NCBI GenBank assembly: GCA_964577375.1
Contig: CAZNYW010000002.1
Location: 1 to 64,000 of the forward strand
DNA from: DATKUC01 sp964577375
Lineage (GTDB): Bacteria > Spirochaetota > Spirochaetia > DSM-27196 > DATKUC01
DNA: 64,000 nt
Direction of reading: 5' to 3'
The position numbers were made by a program, and so were the translations under genes. Below the pieces are notes generated by a model. It was given only the letters and a program-made list of their open reading frames with translations, did no database searches and was not told the origin of the DNA. This document shows, in pieces, positions 42,694-50,623 of the stretch; the first letter of the stretch is position 1; the number at the start of each line of letters is the position of its first letter.

Positions 42694-43236
42694 ATGAGAC
42701 GAAAGATGCTCATTGTGGCAATTCTCCTGACGGTCCTTGCCCTCCCTGCTTTCGCGGAGTTGCGTCTGGACTTTGGCCTGGATGTGCCGGTGGGACTTGG
42801 GGCGGCGGCATCCGATTCCGCGGGCAACAGCCAGTCCGTGCAGCTGGACGTCCTTTCGAGCTACGTTTTCCTTCTCCCGGAGGCGAGCCTGCTCTATCAG
42901 ATTCCGGCCGGTCCGGTAAAGCTGGGCCTGGGAGTACGCGCCTTTTCGCTCGTCCTCGAAACAGTGGTCTATCCGAACCTGCTGGCCGAGCTCAATCTGG
43001 GCCCGGTGGCTGTCGATCTCAACGTCGGCGGTGGTGCTTTCCTCTTCTTCGGGCTGGCGAACCAGTTCTCCACGGGGGCCGTAATCGTCCCGGACCTGTC
43101 CGCCTACCTGAAGCTCGCGAAAATCTTCCGGATCGGAGTCGGCGGCGCGCTCATCTACAGCTCCGACCTCTACTCCGCTTCGAAGACGCTCCCGTGGGTA
43201 GTCTACCTGGCGGCGCGCATCAGTCTGACCTTCTAG
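42694..43236 (+). CDS. exported protein, probable small beta-barrel, 180 aa
   Basis: A signal peptide (MLIVAILLTVLALPAFA, cleavage near residue 21) is followed by alternating hydrophobic/polar strands (VDLNVGGGAFLFFG, FRIGVGGALIYSS) ending in an aromatic residue (ISLTF). That pattern is typical of outer-membrane beta-barrels. No family is recognised. GAGGAGTG precedes the ATG. It may be a spirochaete-specific surface or periplasmic protein. Confidence 0.7.
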   Translation: MRRKMLIVAILLTVLALPAFAELRLDFGLDVPVGLGAAASDSAGNSQSVQLDVLSSYVFLLPEASLLYQIPAGPVKLGLGVRAFSLVLETVVYPNLLAELNLGPVAVDLNVGGGAFLFFGLANQFSTGAVIVPDLSAYLKLAKIFRIGVGGALIYSSDLYSASKTLPWVVYLAARISLTF

Positions 43237-43278
43237 TCAGCGAAGCCGGGCAGCCCGTCGACAAGTTTAAAAGTTCTC

Positions 43279-43303
43279 AACCTTTCGGCCGTTCCCTGCG
43301 TTC
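43279..43303 (+). promoter_or_regulatory. ECF-type promoter candidate
   Basis: AACCTTTC (43279-43286) followed after 12 bases by CGTTC (43299-43303) resembles the AAC / CGT architecture recognised by RpoE-like ECF sigma factors, and it precedes an ECF sigma gene. Autoregulation would fit. The spacing is close to, but not exactly, the usual value. Confidence 0.4.
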
Positions 43304-43317
43304 AGATAGAGGAGAGA

Positions 43318-43863
43318 GTGGAGCGGGAGTTGAACGGCCAAGTGAAGAGCGCAGGTGAGCAACGAGTAGATTCAGCCCTCGGCGGTGAAGCTGCCGGCCG
43401 GTTTGCCGGGATCTGGAACCGATACTACGCGAGAGTCTTCGTTTTCTGCCGGCTCATGGGTTCGCGGGAGCCGGAGGACGACGTTCAGGAAATCTTCTTC
43501 AAGGTGTACCGCGCACTTCCCCGGTACGTCTCGCGCGGACGAACGTCGAGCTGGATCTACACGATCGCACGGCATCATCTTGCCGACCGGGCACGACGAT
43601 CCCGGCTGCGAACGGAGAGGGCCTGGGGGAACATGAACGAGTTCCCCGACCAGGCTGACCTTTCCGGCCCGAACGGAGGCGCAGCAGAGCTCTTCCTTGA
43701 TCTGCTCGACGGCACCGACCGGTGCATCGCCTATCTCCGCGTCCACGAAAAGATGAAGTACCGCGAAATAGCACAGACCATCGGAATACCGCTGGGCACG
43801 GTGAAATACCGTGTATCGGAGATTCGTTCCCGATACCGCGAGTTCCGGAGGAGTTACCCATGA
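43318..43863 (+). CDS. ECF-subfamily RNA polymerase sigma factor
   Basis: The 181-aa sigma-70 family protein has region 2 at about 30-95 (FAGIWNRYYARVFVFCRLMGSREPEDDVQEIFFKVYRAL... TSSWIYTIARHHLADRAR). Region 4 is at about 130-178 (YLRVHEKMKYREIAQTIGIPLGTVKYRVSEIRSRYREF). Regions 1.1 and 3 are absent, as in ECF factors. The GTG at 43318 has GGAGAG upstream. The stop overlaps the next start by ATGA, pointing to a co-translated anti-sigma factor. It heads a five-gene envelope operon. Confidence 0.9.
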   Translation: MERELNGQVKSAGEQRVDSALGGEAAGRFAGIWNRYYARVFVFCRLMGSREPEDDVQEIFFKVYRALPRYVSRGRTSSWIYTIARHHLADRARRSRLRTERAWGNMNEFPDQADLSGPNGGAAELFLDLLDGTDRCIAYLRVHEKMKYREIAQTIGIPLGTVKYRVSEIRSRYREFRRSYP

Positions 43864-44162
43864 GAAGAGAGGACCGTGAGCTCCACGCGCTGTTCGCGCG
43901 CATGACATCCTCCGTACGCGTGCCATCGCCACCCGCCTCCGTTCCGGGCGGCGATGGGAAAGGCAGACAACACGTGCATCGCCCTGTTCACGCAGCCGCA
44001 GCAGCCGCGTCCGTCTGGATAGTCGCATTCGTGCTTCTGTTGTCGGCCGCACTTGTGGAACACCCGGATCGGACGATTACCGCGTTCTGCCACGCGCACG
44101 ACGTTTCCTCCGCGCTCGAAAAAGGCCTGGAAACGATCTCGAGGGTGATGTCGAAACGATGA
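43860..44162 (+). CDS. probable anti-sigma factor, single-pass membrane protein
   Basis: The 100-aa protein has a cytosolic N-terminus (~40 residues), one membrane segment (AAAAAASVWIVAFVLLLSAALV, about 45-66) and a short periplasmic tail. It has no zinc-binding HxxxCxxC motif. Its assignment as anti-sigma factor rests on the four-base overlap with the ECF sigma gene and on its topology, not on a recognised domain. It could be held or released by the downstream FecR-type protein. Confidence 0.6.
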   Translation: MRREDRELHALFARMTSSVRVPSPPASVPGGDGKGRQHVHRPVHAAAAAASVWIVAFVLLLSAALVEHPDRTITAFCHAHDVSSALEKGLETISRVMSKR

Positions 44163-44175
44163 AAGGAGAAAAGAG

Positions 44176-44643
44176 ATGAGAAAGAGCTATGCAGTGTGGA
44201 TTGTTCTGTTTTTCGGAATCGCGATCCTTGCCTGGATTCTCGCCGGAGGAGTAGGCATGTACCTCGACCTTCCGAGCGTCGCCGTCGTGATCGTTATCCC
44301 GGTTCCGTTGCTCCTTTCGGTATTCTCCGGCGCGGATATCAGGACCGCGTTCAGCGCGGTATACCGAAACGATCCGTCGGATGCCGAGCTCAGAACGGCC
44401 GTGCTGGTTTTTCGCACCTGGGAGCGCCTGATCCTTCTCGGAGGCCTGTTCGGCGTCATTTCCGGCGCGATCGCCATCTTCTCCAACATTTCAGGCAACA
44501 CTGAAATGATCGGAAAGGGTCTTGCGCTGGCGCTCCTGTCGCCTTTGTACGCCATGATCCTGACAATGGCGCTGACCATACCATTTCACGCCGCCGCACG
44601 CCGCAAACTGGTTGACAGCCCGCGGCCGATACAGGATATTTAG
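44176..44643 (+). CDS. short MotA/TolQ-ExbB-like membrane protein
   Basis: Four hydrophobic segments are present in 155 aa. The opening (VLFFGIAILAWILAGGVGMYLDLPSVAVVIVI) resembles the MotA N-terminus, and GKGLALALLSPLYAMILTMALTIPFHAAARRKL resembles the MotA TM4 region. The large cytosolic loop and C-terminal domain of MotA are missing. The first proline of the proton path (before the TM3 Gly-rich motif) is not seen, so a torque-generating role is doubtful. AAGGAG precedes the ATG. It lies in the ECF operon without a MotB/TolR partner. Confidence 0.65.
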   Translation: MRKSYAVWIVLFFGIAILAWILAGGVGMYLDLPSVAVVIVIPVPLLLSVFSGADIRTAFSAVYRNDPSDAELRTAVLVFRTWERLILLGGLFGVISGAIAIFSNISGNTEMIGKGLALALLSPLYAMILTMALTIPFHAAARRKLVDSPRPIQDI

Positions 44644-44701
44644 CTTAGTTGAATAGTCACCATTAGCTGATGCAGCCGGTCAATCCTGGGAGGAGCGAGC
44701 T

Positions 44702-45376
44702 ATGCGAACGAGACGAGGCGTTGCGATTCTGGCTGCATTTCTGGTCCTTCTCGCTGTGGGTGCCCCTCCGTTATTCGCCGAAGCACAGCTGGTCTATCTA
44801 CAGGGCGACGTGAGCGTTCGCCGTGGGAGCCGGTCGATTACCCCCGACATTGGCGCACAGCTCCAGCAGGGTGACCTGGTGGTTACCGGCGCGGCCGCCA
44901 CTGCCATCCTGATGCTCAACGGAAACACCCAGGTGAAGATGCGCGAGAAGACCGAGTTCAGGATCGACAGTCTCGGCGCAGATACGACGCTCAGTCTCGA
45001 CCGCGGCGGCCTTTTCTCAAACATCATCGGAAAGCTTCAGGGCCATTTCTCGCTCCGGACCGGGTCGGTGATAGCCGGCGTGCGGGGCACCGAGTTCTTC
45101 ATGGCCTACGGAAAGACGATCGACTCCTCGCCGGACATCTGGCTTTGCGTCAATCGCGGAACGGTTGCTGTCACTGTGGAGGGCACCGATCAATCGGTCG
45201 ATGTCACCGAGGGCGAAGGCATCAACGTGCTTTCCGGTCTCAGAATCACGCCGCCCAGGTCATATGCATGGACCAAGAAACTGAATTGGAATATGGATCC
45301 CGGCCAGGCGCCGGTACAGGATAGTACGAATCTCAATCAGGCATACTCGGATCTGCTCAATCAAGACTACGACTGA
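44702..45376 (+). CDS. FecR-domain periplasmic protein
   Basis: A signal peptide (AILAAFLVLLAVGAPPLFA) is followed by a FecR domain (about residues 28-165): VYLQGDVSVRRGSRSITPDIGAQLQQGDLVVTGAAATAILML... KFSLRTGSVIAGVRGTEF-type segments. FecR domains sense periplasmic signals and in Gram-negatives link outer-membrane receptors to ECF sigma activity. Here it lies in the same gene string as an ECF sigma factor. It is a soluble periplasmic version, not a membrane anti-sigma fusion. GGGAGGAGCG precedes the ATG. Confidence 0.85.
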   Translation: MRTRRGVAILAAFLVLLAVGAPPLFAEAQLVYLQGDVSVRRGSRSITPDIGAQLQQGDLVVTGAAATAILMLNGNTQVKMREKTEFRIDSLGADTTLSLDRGGLFSNIIGKLQGHFSLRTGSVIAGVRGTEFFMAYGKTIDSSPDIWLCVNRGTVAVTVEGTDQSVDVTEGEGINVLSGLRITPPRSYAWTKKLNWNMDPGQAPVQDSTNLNQAYSDLLNQDYD

Positions 45377-45388
45377 TAAGGGGGTACC

Positions 45389-46165
45389 ATGAAGAGGTCG
45401 CTGCTTTCGCTGGCTTTTCTTCTGGCAGGCGGGCCCGTTTCGCTTTTCGCAGTGGGAATTCCCAACATTCCCCAGGGCGTAGTCGAACTCGAGAGCTTCG
45501 GGCGGCTGTTTCTCCCCGCCGGAAAGTTCGATCCCTACGTGGAAGTGCTTGGACGGTTCGAGGATACAAGTTTTCAATTTCGATACCGCTCGGTCACCAT
45601 GGGCAGTTACTACCGCCCGCTCAACAATCTCAAACTCGGCCTGTTCTTTCGCGTCCAGGCAGGGGCCCGACACAACAACGACTGGATAGAGGGCGCGGGC
45701 GGAGTCTGGCAATGGAACGACACCCGCGGCAGGTATGAAGGTGTCCTCATCGCAGACGTATCGCCGCGGTTTCTTGTGAGTTTCATTGACCGGAACCTGG
45801 TATTCATGCTGAAGAACCGTTTCGAGTTCAACACCTTCAACCGCGACATGAGTGTCTTCGTAAGGCCCGGCCTCACCTACTTCATCATGAGCGCCCGCCA
45901 GCCGGTAGCCGAAATATCACTGCAGTTCGCAACCTACTTCGCCCTCAATTTCGGTGACGCGCCGATCTATTCCTTCGCTCCCTACCTGCAGTTCCTCTAC
46001 CATATCACCCCGCAGTTCCAGCTTGCGGCCGGCATGAGCTACCAGACGATCACCTGGAGCACCTCCGCCGACGCCAAAATATGGGCTGTTCCCAATTCAT
46101 ACATGCTGAACTACACTGCATTTCGTTTTCAGGCAGGCTTCATCTATACTCTGCCGCTCAAGTAG
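45389..46165 (+). CDS. probable outer-membrane beta-barrel protein, 258 aa
   Basis: A signal peptide (LLSLAFLLAGGPVSLFA) leads into amphipathic strands rich in Tyr/Phe (FRYRSVTMGSYYRPLNNLKLGLFFRVQAG, LAAGMSYQTITW, FQAGFIYTLPLK). The last strand ends hydrophobic, as expected for BAM substrates. No family is recognised. It is twelve bases after the FecR gene with GGGGG before the ATG, so it is probably the outer-membrane partner in that system. Confidence 0.7.
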   Translation: MKRSLLSLAFLLAGGPVSLFAVGIPNIPQGVVELESFGRLFLPAGKFDPYVEVLGRFEDTSFQFRYRSVTMGSYYRPLNNLKLGLFFRVQAGARHNNDWIEGAGGVWQWNDTRGRYEGVLIADVSPRFLVSFIDRNLVFMLKNRFEFNTFNRDMSVFVRPGLTYFIMSARQPVAEISLQFATYFALNFGDAPIYSFAPYLQFLYHITPQFQLAAGMSYQTITWSTSADAKIWAVPNSYMLNYTAFRFQAGFIYTLPLK

Positions 46166-46175
46166 CGGGAACCAA

Positions 46176-46195
46176 GGCCGAATCCGGACTCGGCC
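46176..46195. terminator. hairpin between convergent genes
   Basis: GGCCGA (46176-46181) and TCGGCC (46190-46195) form a six-base stem between two converging genes. There is no T-run on either strand, so termination activity is uncertain. Confidence 0.35.
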
Positions 46196-46205
46196 GCCGG
46201 GGGGG

Positions 46206-47480
46206 CTAGTTCGCGGCCGGCGCCTCCTGCTTTCGCTTCACGGTTTCGGTGATGAACAGATAACCAACGATCGCGGCACCGAGAAGAATCGCACCGCCGA
46301 CATAGAAGGGCAGCTGGAAGCTGACCGATGCAAGCGCTCCGGCGATGAGCGGGCCGCAGGCGAGCCCGAAACCGAAACCGGTAGTCACAATGCTGTTCTG
46401 CCGTCCCTCGCCGCCCGCTTTCGCGCTGTCTCCCACAAGGGCAAAAGTCGGTGCTGCTACGCCGGCCGATCCAAGCCCCTGCACAACGCGGAGAAGGACA
46501 AGCACCGCGGTCGAATGGGCCAGGCCGATAAGCGCAGTCCCGGGTACCATTACAAGAAGCCCGCCGATGATGAGTCCCTTGCGGCCTACCCTGTCCGAGA
46601 GCCGCCCCAGTGGCACCTGAAACAGGAGGCGGCTGACCATCAGCGAGCTGAAGACAATCCCAAAGACAAAGGCGGACTGGCCGATGCGTGCGTTGATCTC
46701 GTTTTCAAGCGTGACGATCATCGTGAATGCGCTCGCCATCGCGAACACGCCGAAGCTGGCGGCCAGAATGCTCGGCGTAAAAAACTCCCGATCGAAGAAG
46801 GCGCCGTCTGCATCGTTCCCGCCCGGGTCCCCTCCGTTTGCCGATGGCTCCTCAGCCTGCTCTCTCGCCGCAGGCGAGTCCTCACGGCTCGGTTCGTTGA
46901 CCAGAAAGAAGACCACTGCGAACCCGAGCGCGATTGCTCCCGCGCCGAGGTAGAATGCGACATTGAAACCAACCGTGTCGCGCAGCAGACCGCCCATGAG
47001 CGGACCAAGCGAGAAACCGACCAGGCGCAGCGTGGTGAATACGCCCATCGCCGAGCCCCGGGTCCGCTTGACCGTTGAACGGGAAATGACCGACAGCGAG
47101 GCGGGAACGGTCAGAGCAAGCCCTATTCCCTGCAGCGCGCGCATGAACAGCAGATGGGTGAACTGACCGGCAAGAAGGAACAGCAGGGTTCCCACGCTCA
47201 TGCACGCGAGCCCTACGAGGATGATCGGCTTGCCTCTGCCGAGCCGATCACCCATGATACCGGCCACCGGCTGGAGAAGCGCGTTTACCAGTCCGAACAG
47301 CGATATGAGAATCCCCACCCGGAGCGACTGCGGGACCGGAAACAGCGGCGACGGCAGTTGTGCCACGAAAAGAGGCAGAACTACGAAGAGAATGCTGTTT
47401 CCGAATGAGTCGCCGAAGCGCGCAAATGAAAGAGCAAGGACTGTATTATTCACGCCCAACCGCGCGAGCAGGTTCTTCAT
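46206..47480 (-). CDS. MFS transporter, 12 TM
   Basis: The 424-aa transporter has the loop 2-3 motif AGIMGDRLGRGKPIIL and its repeat in the second half (GRLSDRVGRKGLII). A charged central loop (residues ~190-225) separates two six-helix bundles. It belongs to the drug/metabolite exporter branch; the substrate is unknown. No regulator or pathway gene is adjacent. The small upstream interval (47481-47544) follows the stop of the convergent-strand peptidase gene, which is transcribed in the same direction. Confidence 0.86.
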   Translation of the reverse strand: MKNLLARLGVNNTVLALSFARFGDSFGNSILFVVLPLFVAQLPSPLFPVPQSLRVGILISLFGLVNALLQPVAGIMGDRLGRGKPIILVGLACMSVGTLLFLLAGQFTHLLFMRALQGIGLALTVPASLSVISRSTVKRTRGSAMGVFTTLRLVGFSLGPLMGGLLRDTVGFNVAFYLGAGAIALGFAVVFFLVNEPSREDSPAAREQAEEPSANGGDPGGNDADGAFFDREFFTPSILAASFGVFAMASAFTMIVTLENEINARIGQSAFVFGIVFSSLMVSRLLFQVPLGRLSDRVGRKGLIIGGLLVMVPGTALIGLAHSTAVLVLLRVVQGLGSAGVAAPTFALVGDSAKAGGEGRQNSIVTTGFGFGLACGPLIAGALASVSFQLPFYVGGAILLGAAIVGYLFITETVKRKQEAPAAN

Positions 47481-47544
47481 GAAGCTTATTCCATTGGTAA
47501 GGTTTAGAAGAACCTACTAATCGAGGGGACGAATGACAAATCGG

Positions 47545-49056
47545 CTAGGGAGCGTCGGGCCCGGTCACCCAACGGCTCCACAGCGTTTTTACAGAGGCGC
47601 CGCCGATCTGCCGGGCCAGCTCTTCGATCGCGGCACCGGTCACCACCCTGAAGGAGTAGCGCTCGACAATGGTACGGAGCAGGCGGTTGAACGCTTCCTT
47701 CCCGAGGTCTCGCCGAAGAGACTCGAGAAAGAGCGGCGCGCGTCCATAAATGATTGCGCTGTACTCGCGCGGTGTGTAGTCGCGGACAGGTTTGCCGATC
47801 GGTATTCCCTCGCTGCCCACTCTCCGCCACCTTGCCTCGAACGAGTTGTAGATGGACTGCGCGGCGCTGGAGCCGTAGTTGTCGAGATAGTATTTCCAGG
47901 TCGAATACTGGGCGAGAGCCTCGTCGATCCAGGGCTCCTCCAGCTGGTTGTCGCCAACGAGAGCATAGAACCACTGATGCGCCGTTTCGTGCGCAACCGT
48001 CGCCTCGAGCAGCGTCCCGAGCCGGACTCCACCTTCGCGCCGGTCCGGATCACCGTAGAGCCACGGCGTTATTATGATGGAGCCGGGGAACTCCAGGCCG
48101 AAGGCGTCGAGCCTGGATTGCACGAAGGTGAGCGACCGGTAGGGATAGGGGCCGAAACTTCTGCTGAAGGTTGTCACAGCCCTGGATGCCGCCGCCAGCA
48201 CTGCCTCCGATTGTGCGGTGTCCGTGACCTCGGCGAAGCTGCGGATGAGGGTTCCGCCTGCATCGAGCGTGCGCTCCTGAATGCTCTTTCCAAGCGCCAG
48301 GAAGAGGTCCCTCGCCGGCCCGTGGGCCAGGAGCACGGTGGTTCGGCTCTGAGATTCGTCGTTCTGCCGGAAAAGCTCGGTTCCGGGCGCCGCCAGCACG
48401 AGTCCCCGCGGGAAAGAGACCTGGCAGATGTAAAATGCCGTCGGGTTTGCTGTGAGGTCTCCCCAGGCAGGCGGCGCACCGTCGGTCCACTTTCCCGAGT
48501 CCGGAATAACCGGATACTCGTACCCCAGGGAAAGCACCCCGGAAGAGTAGCCAAAACCACCGAAACCGACGCGGTCGCCCGACGGTATGGTGGCGTGAAA
48601 CTTCATCCTGAGCAGCAGGCTCCCGCCCGCCGCGAGAGTGCCGGTACCGGGCAGCTTTACCGTGAGAAGCGTTCCGCCATTCGATTCAGCTGTTGTGCAG
48701 TCGACTCCGTCTGCCGTGACACCCGAAACGGTCATCGATCCGGCAATGAGGTTCGGATAGAGCAGTAGATCGATCGTCGTCCGAGGCTCACCGGTTTGAT
48801 TCGAATAGCGGACGGCCAGAGATCCATCGACAGCCGAGAAATCATTCGCGACGGAAAGGCTCAAGTGGTAGACCGGTGCGCTCTTCAGAAAGGAGGCGGT
48901 GCGGAGGATCGAAGGATCGGCCAGGTCCGCGGCGTAGGGACGATAGTCGTCCCACGCAACCGAATCGACCGATTCATAGTGTCCGCCACCGTCGCACCCG
49001 GCGAGCGCGAGAAGCGCAGCCACCAGAAACGCACCGGTGAGAACCTTCACCCGCAT
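47545..49056 (-). CDS. M1-like zinc metallopeptidase lipoprotein
   Basis: The mature protein is anchored by a lipobox (LLALAGC, Cys at residue 21). The peptidase core shows the gluzincin signature HETAH followed 18 residues later by the Glu of WIDEALAQY. The usual GAMEN exopeptidase motif is replaced by FGLEFPGS. Upstream is a beta-rich M1 N-terminal domain. It probably cleaves peptides at the cell surface or in the periplasm. The start at 49056 (MRVKVLTG) gives the lipoprotein signal; the frame extends further upstream without support. Confidence 0.82.
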   Translation of the reverse strand: MRVKVLTGAFLVAALLALAGCDGGGHYESVDSVAWDDYRPYAADLADPSILRTASFLKSAPVYHLSLSVANDFSAVDGSLAVRYSNQTGEPRTTIDLLLYPNLIAGSMTVSGVTADGVDCTTAESNGGTLLTVKLPGTGTLAAGGSLLLRMKFHATIPSGDRVGFGGFGYSSGVLSLGYEYPVIPDSGKWTDGAPPAWGDLTANPTAFYICQVSFPRGLVLAAPGTELFRQNDESQSRTTVLLAHGPARDLFLALGKSIQERTLDAGGTLIRSFAEVTDTAQSEAVLAAASRAVTTFSRSFGPYPYRSLTFVQSRLDAFGLEFPGSIIITPWLYGDPDRREGGVRLGTLLEATVAHETAHQWFYALVGDNQLEEPWIDEALAQYSTWKYYLDNYGSSAAQSIYNSFEARWRRVGSEGIPIGKPVRDYTPREYSAIIYGRAPLFLESLRRDLGKEAFNRLLRTIVERYSFRVVTGAAIEELARQIGGASVKTLWSRWVTGPDAP

Positions 49057-49246
49057 CTGGATCAGTCGACCGGAACCCGGTCGGGCCGGCCCCGCCGCAT
49101 GGCAACATTCACGCGTTCCTTGCCCGTCACTGTGACCTCCACCCCAGCCGCAAGTCATGCTACCACAAAAACGCAATGCTGCGGTGACGAAAAACCGGGC
49201 AAGCTTCCCGGTTGACGCGCCTCGGATTTCGCGCTTTGCTTTGTGT

Positions 49247-49537
49247 ATGCGCTGCCGTGTGGGTTGTGGAGCCTGCTGCATTGCCATTTCGATCTCCACC
49301 CCGGTTCCGCGAATGGAGCCGACCACGGTAGGCGGCCACCCAGTCGGTAAACCGGCAGGCGTGCGTTGCGTTCAGCTTACTCTGGAAAACCGCTGCCGAA
49401 TTTTCGGCAAACCGGAACGACCGGGGGTCTGTGTGAATCTGAACCCCACTCGTGAGATGTGCGGCGAAAGTTTTGAAGATGCCTACCTTTACCTGGAAGC
49501 ACTCGAAAATGCCACGGCGCCGGGCGGTCCATTGTGA
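49247..49537 (+). CDS. YkgJ-family cysteine-cluster protein, 96 aa
   Basis: The protein carries the Zn/Fe-binding pattern CGACC near the N-terminus, then KPAGVRCVQL, CRIFGKPERPGVC and a further Cys (MCGES). Together they form the cysteine cluster of YkgJ (CxxCxxCC) proteins, whose function is largely unknown. The ATG at 49247 is within a few residues of the first Cys. It starts a group of small genes that may deal with metals or thiols. No Shine-Dalgarno sequence is evident. Confidence 0.72.
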   Translation: MRCRVGCGACCIAISISTPVPRMEPTTVGGHPVGKPAGVRCVQLTLENRCRIFGKPERPGVCVNLNPTREMCGESFEDAYLYLEALENATAPGGPL

Positions 49538-49584
49538 CGCGCGATGGTTCCGCAGTGCGACTAAATTCCGTACCTTAGAGTTGT

Positions 49585-49950
49585 ATGAACAGCACAGACA
49601 AGACAGTTGACATCGAAGTCTCGGGAATCCCTGATTGCCCGAACTTTGGCCCCACCGTGGGACTTGTTGCCGAAATTGCCGCTGAGCTCGAAATACCGGT
49701 GGAAATACGGCAGGTCACCGTCCATGATGAAACGGAGGCGCTGGCGCATGAATTTCCGGGTTCGCCTTCAGTGCTCATCGACGGTTTGGATCTCGAAGCG
49801 GACACCCGGACTCTTCAGTCCGCCTTCGGCTGCCGAGTGTACCGCGAAAACGGCAGGGTCAGCGGCATGCCCTCCGCCGAGCTCATCCGCAGCCGCCTGC
49901 GCGCGGCAAGCCCGAGTGAAGGTTCAGCGCAAAATGGGGCGACCGATTGA
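49585..49950 (+). CDS. thioredoxin-fold-like small protein with a CPNF motif
   Basis: The 121-aa protein starts with a beta strand (VDIEVSGIPDCPNFG), placing a lone Cys where thioredoxin-like proteins have CxxC. An alpha/beta pattern and a cis-Pro-like GSPSVLIDG loop follow. This is the layout of small mercuric- or thiol-related thioredoxin-fold proteins. Only one Cys is in the active position (another is at FGCRVY), so a classical dithiol mechanism is unlikely. A TACCTT box lies eight bases before the ATG. Confidence 0.65.
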   Translation: MNSTDKTVDIEVSGIPDCPNFGPTVGLVAEIAAELEIPVEIRQVTVHDETEALAHEFPGSPSVLIDGLDLEADTRTLQSAFGCRVYRENGRVSGMPSAELIRSRLRAASPSEGSAQNGATD

Positions 49951-49976
49951 CAAACCCTACTGGGGTATTGTATCCT
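49947..49976 (+). promoter_or_regulatory. promoter of the winged-helix/YHS gene pair
   Basis: TTGACA (49947-49952), an 18-bp spacer and TATCCT (49971-49976) precede the ATG at 49990 by 13 bases. Confidence 0.5.
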
Positions 49977-49989
49977 TTCAGGGAAACAG

Positions 49990-50367
49990 ATGATGAATGT
50001 GATGCAGCTTCCGACTGACTACGCATGGATATTCATACCGTTCGCAGCATACGTTGCGGCACGGTTGATCCGGGTGCTCAGACACCGGTCGTCCCGGACC
50101 CCGGGGCCTCTTGAGGACAACGGACCGCAGTACAATTCGGTTTCGCATCAGGACGTTTTTCGTGCGGCAGCGTCTCATGGCGGCAGGTTGACCGTCTCCG
50201 AGCTCGTGGTCGAATCCGGCCTTACCTCAGCAGAGGCGGAAAAGCTTCTTCGGCAGCTCACGGACGGCTCGCGAGTCTGCATGGAAATCGGCTCCGATGG
50301 TGTCGTCTGGTATGAGTTCCCCGAATTGCTCCGAAACGAAGGAGAGGAGAAGAAAGATGGCAATTGA
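49990..50367 (+). CDS. membrane-anchored winged-helix-like protein, 125 aa
   Basis: An N-terminal membrane helix (YAWIFIPFAAYVAARLI, about residues 11-27) and a linker precede a winged-helix-like module. In it, VFRAAASHGGRLTVSELVVESGLTSAEAEKLLRQLTDGSRVCMEI resembles an HTH with wing (about 55-110). It may be a membrane-tethered regulator or only use the fold for protein contact. It overlaps the YHS gene by 11 bases. A second ATG (49993) follows immediately. Confidence 0.6.
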   Translation: MMNVMQLPTDYAWIFIPFAAYVAARLIRVLRHRSSRTPGPLEDNGPQYNSVSHQDVFRAAASHGGRLTVSELVVESGLTSAEAEKLLRQLTDGSRVCMEIGSDGVVWYEFPELLRNEGEEKKDGN

Positions 50368-50512
50368 TCCTATCTGCAAGATGGACGTCGATGAGAAGAC
50401 GGCGAAATGGAAAAGTGATTACCAGGGTAAGACCTATTACTTCTGCGCGCCCGGCTGCAAGAAGACATTCGATGCCGACCCCGCGAAATACAAGGACAAA
50501 GACCGCAAATAG
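50357..50512 (+). CDS. YHS-domain protein, 51 aa
   Basis: The whole protein is a YHS domain: DPICKMDVDEKTA at the start and YYFCAPGCKKTFDADPAKY at the end, with Cys/His-type metal ligands (C7, C30, C34). Stand-alone YHS domains are associated with copper or other soft-metal handling and with P-type ATPases. The ATG at 50357 is preceded by GGAGAGGAG and lies inside the end of the winged-helix gene. An upstream extension of the frame is antisense-like and is not used. Confidence 0.85.
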   Translation: MAIDPICKMDVDEKTAKWKSDYQGKTYYFCAPGCKKTFDADPAKYKDKDRK

Positions 50513-50623
50513 CTCCGCCCTGGGATAACCGGGCAGCTATCTACACTCTCGAAAGCTGGAACAGGACGCCTCCGGTCGGTATAATGCTTGCATCGGAGGC
50601 CGCCGATCAAGAGCAAACCGTGG

